From contig CM043005.1 in assembly GCA_023678885.1 (NCBI GenBank), positions 6,996,314 to 7,060,313 of the forward strand: a DNA stretch of 64,000 nucleotides, in the 5' to 3' direction. Positions 61,008 through 64,000 of the stretch are shown here, in pieces (the first letter of the stretch is position 1; each line of letters begins with the position of its first letter). A program made the position numbers and the translations under genes. The stretch is from Pogostemon cablin (lineage: Eukaryota; Streptophyta; Magnoliopsida; Lamiales; Lamiaceae). The notes beneath the pieces were generated by a model. It had not been told where the DNA came from and did not search any database. It saw nothing but the letters and a program-made list of their open reading frames with translations.

Positions 61008-64000
61008 ATGGGGAAAATGGGGGTGGCGCTGGCGGCGGGGTGTGCCGTGGCGGCGTGCGTGGTGGCGGCTGTCATGGTAGGAAGGAGGGCCAGGCGGAGA
61101 CGAGGGTGGAGGAGGGTGGTGAGGGTTCTCGAGGAGCTGGAAGATGGTTGCGCCACCCCAGTGGGGCGGCTGCGGCAGGTGGTTGATGCTATGGCAGTTG
61201 AGATGCACGCGGGCTTGGCCTCTGAGGGCGGGTCTAAGCTTAAAATGCTACTCACCTATGTGCACAACCTTCCTACTGGGTAAATCAGATATGCTTCAAG
61301 TGTTTTCTTGTGTGTGCTCTGTTTACTGACCTGAACTCTTTTGTCCCTTCTTTTACCTGACTGTGCAGTTATGGGAGTTTATGGGGTTTTTTGCTTGCTA
61401 TGATTTATTAGCAACAGATTTAGTATTTAGTGCTTCTATTTTGTTTGATGTTTACTTCTTCATCTGCTTGATTAATTCCCTTGAATTGAACACCTCATTT
61501 CTGTAATAATGTTTTGAAACGCTACATGGATTTCTTCAACGCCTTACGTTCCTCATCGATTGACTTTATAATTTTCCCCTCAGATTAAGATAGTAAAATA
61601 TTTCAGAAAACATATTTAATGTGGCTGGCCTTATCAATTTAATGCATTTCAACCTTTTTATTGGCTGGAGTATGTTTTAAGTTTGTTGAATAATTGCATT
61701 TTTTGTCTATTGGAAAATAGTCAATGACTCAACTAAGGAAATAAGTTTTTAATTTGAAACTTATGGATATAGAGAGGAAGTCTTATCTTGGCGAAATGAG
61801 CATGTATATGTTACAGGGGACTAATGCTAGGAATCTGTATTGTATTGGTTCGTATGGTTCTCTCACCTGATATGTTAATTATTTGCTTGTTTGTTGATGT
61901 TCTTTTAATTTATAAATAAATCTCTTCTGAATTGCGAATTTAACCGAGTTGGTTATTGGTATAATCATGTATATGGATATATCTCATAGATGCAGTGCAA
62001 TCAATGAGAGAGAATTCTTAGATCTTTTATTCTTCTATTTTGGATTGATCATCCAAAAGATAAAGAGATCCAACTCTCAAATAATATTCATTAACGTGCT
62101 GGTGAATTGATGATTTTGTTTATAGTGCTTGCCTGGCGGAGCTAGTTCATTTAATGAAAAACAGTTTATTTTGTTAGGATTCGCTTTGAGATTCTCAAAT
62201 CTTCTATTTCTTAATGAATAATCCTCGAGAAATACAGTATCTGTATAAAAAAACCACTATGTTTCTTGCCCCTTAACATTTTACTGATTAAAGGTTTTTA
62301 ATTTTCATTTGATGCAGACTTTTTCTTTTGGTGTTGTCCTTTGTTCTATGTTGAATTCTGAGTTTTCTTTTGTTAGCTGCACTCCTTGAACTTGTAGTAG
62401 TTTAGGTTTGAGTTCTCATGTATGTTTGATGGCCATAATTTCCTCATTCATGAGATTTTCTTTATGTGGGATTTTTGTTTTGACATCTGCTTTAAGATTT
62501 TCCATTTAGAATTTCTTATGTTGTAAGCATTCCTGATATTACGTTAAAACCCAAATAAATTTATGTTTAAATTAAGTGATGCACACTCAATTAATCAAAC
62601 ATCTATTTCCAGGAATGAAAAGGGGGTGTATTACGCTTTAGATCTTGGTGGTACCAATTTCCGGGTCTTGCGGGTTAAATTAGGCGGGAAAAGATCTGCT
62701 GTTATTGGACATGATGTAGATCGAAAACCTATTCCGCGACATTTGATGACAAACACAACTGAGGTAGCTTTGTTTGGTACCTTATTGCCACCATTTGGTT
62801 CTGGATTCTAATAATTAGTGTGATTTTTAGTATCTGAACATTTTTACTCATTCAGATTTTGTATCTCAGGAACTATTTGATTTTATAGCGACATCGCTTA
62901 AGGATTTTGCTGAAAGTGAAGAGAATGGTTCTGAGCCTTTACAGGGAGAGAGGAGGGAACTTGGCTTCACATTTTCATTTCCTGTGAAACAAATTTCTTC
63001 TTCTTCTGGAATTCTAATAAAATGGACGAAAGGATTCTCTATTCAAGACATGGTTAGTGTTTTTCCCCCCTCACAAATCGTGCCCATTGGTGAACAATAA
63101 TAATGTTGGTGAAACCGAAATTCAATATACTGTAGTAGTAGATCTAATGTATGGTGTACTATATTGCAGGTTGGTAGAGACGTGTCTCAGTGCTTACAGC
63201 AAGCAATTAATAGAAAAGGTCTGGACATGCGAGTGGCTGTTCTTGTGAGCACTCTATCACTTTTGCATATTAAAAATTTAAATTATCTTAAGTTGGAAGA
63301 CGACACTGTTATACTATATGGTATAGGACCCTGCAACTCCAATTGTATCATTGCTAAGAATAAAAATACAGCTCTTGTACCTTTTTTTCCCCTTTTGAGT
63401 TGTCACTTTGCTATGATAATCAATTGTTTTCCTGATTTTGGTTTTAAAATTATTGATTTATGTTCTGCTTGTACCCCCTTCAATTTCATTTGTCAATATT
63501 GTGACCCTTTCTATTGGTATTTATGCACAGTTGCCGATGCTTCTTTCTTTTATGCACACACATTTTTAGTGATATATCGTTATTTTTTCAGCTCCCATAG
63601 AGTGCAGTGCAAAATTCTTTTGAATTATCTAATAATTATGCAATTGTTATAAGGGAAAAAAATGAAGTAATTTATCTCTTTAGCTGGTCATTGTAACTGA
63701 TTACCTTCAAGCAGGAAATTGTTATTTGTTTGATTCATATTAATTTAGAGTGGTGAATTGTTAAATTTTGGTTGTTGCCATGATATGAGGTATATGTTTA
63801 TAAACAAATAAATGATACCATCTTCATTTGTGTGTGTGTGTGTGTGTGTGTGTGTGGTTATGCCTTATTGTAACAATGCTTGAAGTTACATTGTTCAAAG
63901 TTTGTTCTTGTTTATGCAGATAAATGACACTGTTGGAGCTATGGCCCTTGGACATTATCATGATGAAGACACGGTAGCTGCTGTGATCTTTGGAACAGGT
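61008..64000 (+). CDS. Membrane-anchored hexokinase, HKL1/type-B-like clade, partial (runs off the window)
   Basis: Exons: 61008-61279, 62613-62763, 62870-63052, 63170-63244, 63920 to beyond 64000, all in phase, giving 254 residues so far. Residues 5-24 are a hydrophobic anchor followed by an Arg cluster, as in plant hexokinases tied to the outer mitochondrial membrane. Phosphate-1 LDLGGTNFR is at 100-108, the sugar-binding LGFTFSFPVK at 172-181, KWTKGF at 192-197, and INDTVG holds the catalytic Asp at 230. The first exon (CATPVGRLRQVVDAMAVEMH) is closest in my memory to Arabidopsis HKL1. HKL1 has an altered phosphate-1 motif, while this one is canonical, so glucose phosphorylation is likely. 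The usual plant hexokinase length is about 500 aa, so roughly half is seen. A (GT)n run at about 63831-63856 lies in intron 4. Confidence 0.9.

Noticed and set aside
60830..61255. 141-codon minus-strand frame opposite hexokinase exon 1
   Set aside because: Shadow of the GC-rich coding exon and leader on the other strand.
63164..63652. Extended plus-strand frame reading through hexokinase exon 4
   Set aside because: The donor after VAVL at 63244 and phase agreement with the 63920 exon show that the rest is intron.

Overview
This is a plant nuclear window: AT-rich, with GT-AG introns, large intergenic spaces and dense DNA transposons. The gene models (a saccharopine-dehydrogenase-like oxidoreductase, a SUVR-class histone methyltransferase with a WIYLD domain, and a membrane-anchored hexokinase with a 63920 exon running off the end) suggest a eudicot. 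The species cannot be named from the sequence alone.

Layout. 681-4510 (+) holds a complete 13-exon oxidoreductase gene. 4.5-10.3 kb is intergenic and full of MITEs, including a hAT-type MITE inside a Stowaway. 10304-16082 (-) holds an 8-exon SUVR gene coding for 806 aa. 19.3-23.8 kb holds a nested transposon: a nearly intact DD39D mariner-like element (19807-23452) lies between two long inverted arms of another element. 24.85-37.80 kb is best read as two nested Helitrons, themselves hit by two long-TIR (Mutator-like) elements. This block carries broken pieces of host genes: oil body-associated protein, methylmalonate-semialdehyde dehydrogenase, a PPR-SMR protein and DNA polymerase epsilon. 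37.8-60.6 kb is a gene desert with Stowaway, PIF/Harbinger, CACTA, hAT, SINE and Helitron-like pieces, long (AT)n arrays and a decayed plastid rpoC2 insertion. 61008-64000 (+) is the 5' part of a hexokinase gene.

The three real genes are unrelated housekeeping or chromatin genes; no operon or cluster logic applies. The most interesting biology is in the mobile DNA. The mariner-like transposase has one visible internal stop, its TIRs and subterminal sequence match those of many Stowaway MITEs in the same window, and gene-fragment capture has happened repeatedly. I did not find a clearly new biochemical system. All coordinates were read by eye; splice sites were chosen by GT/AG, reading phase and remembered family similarity.
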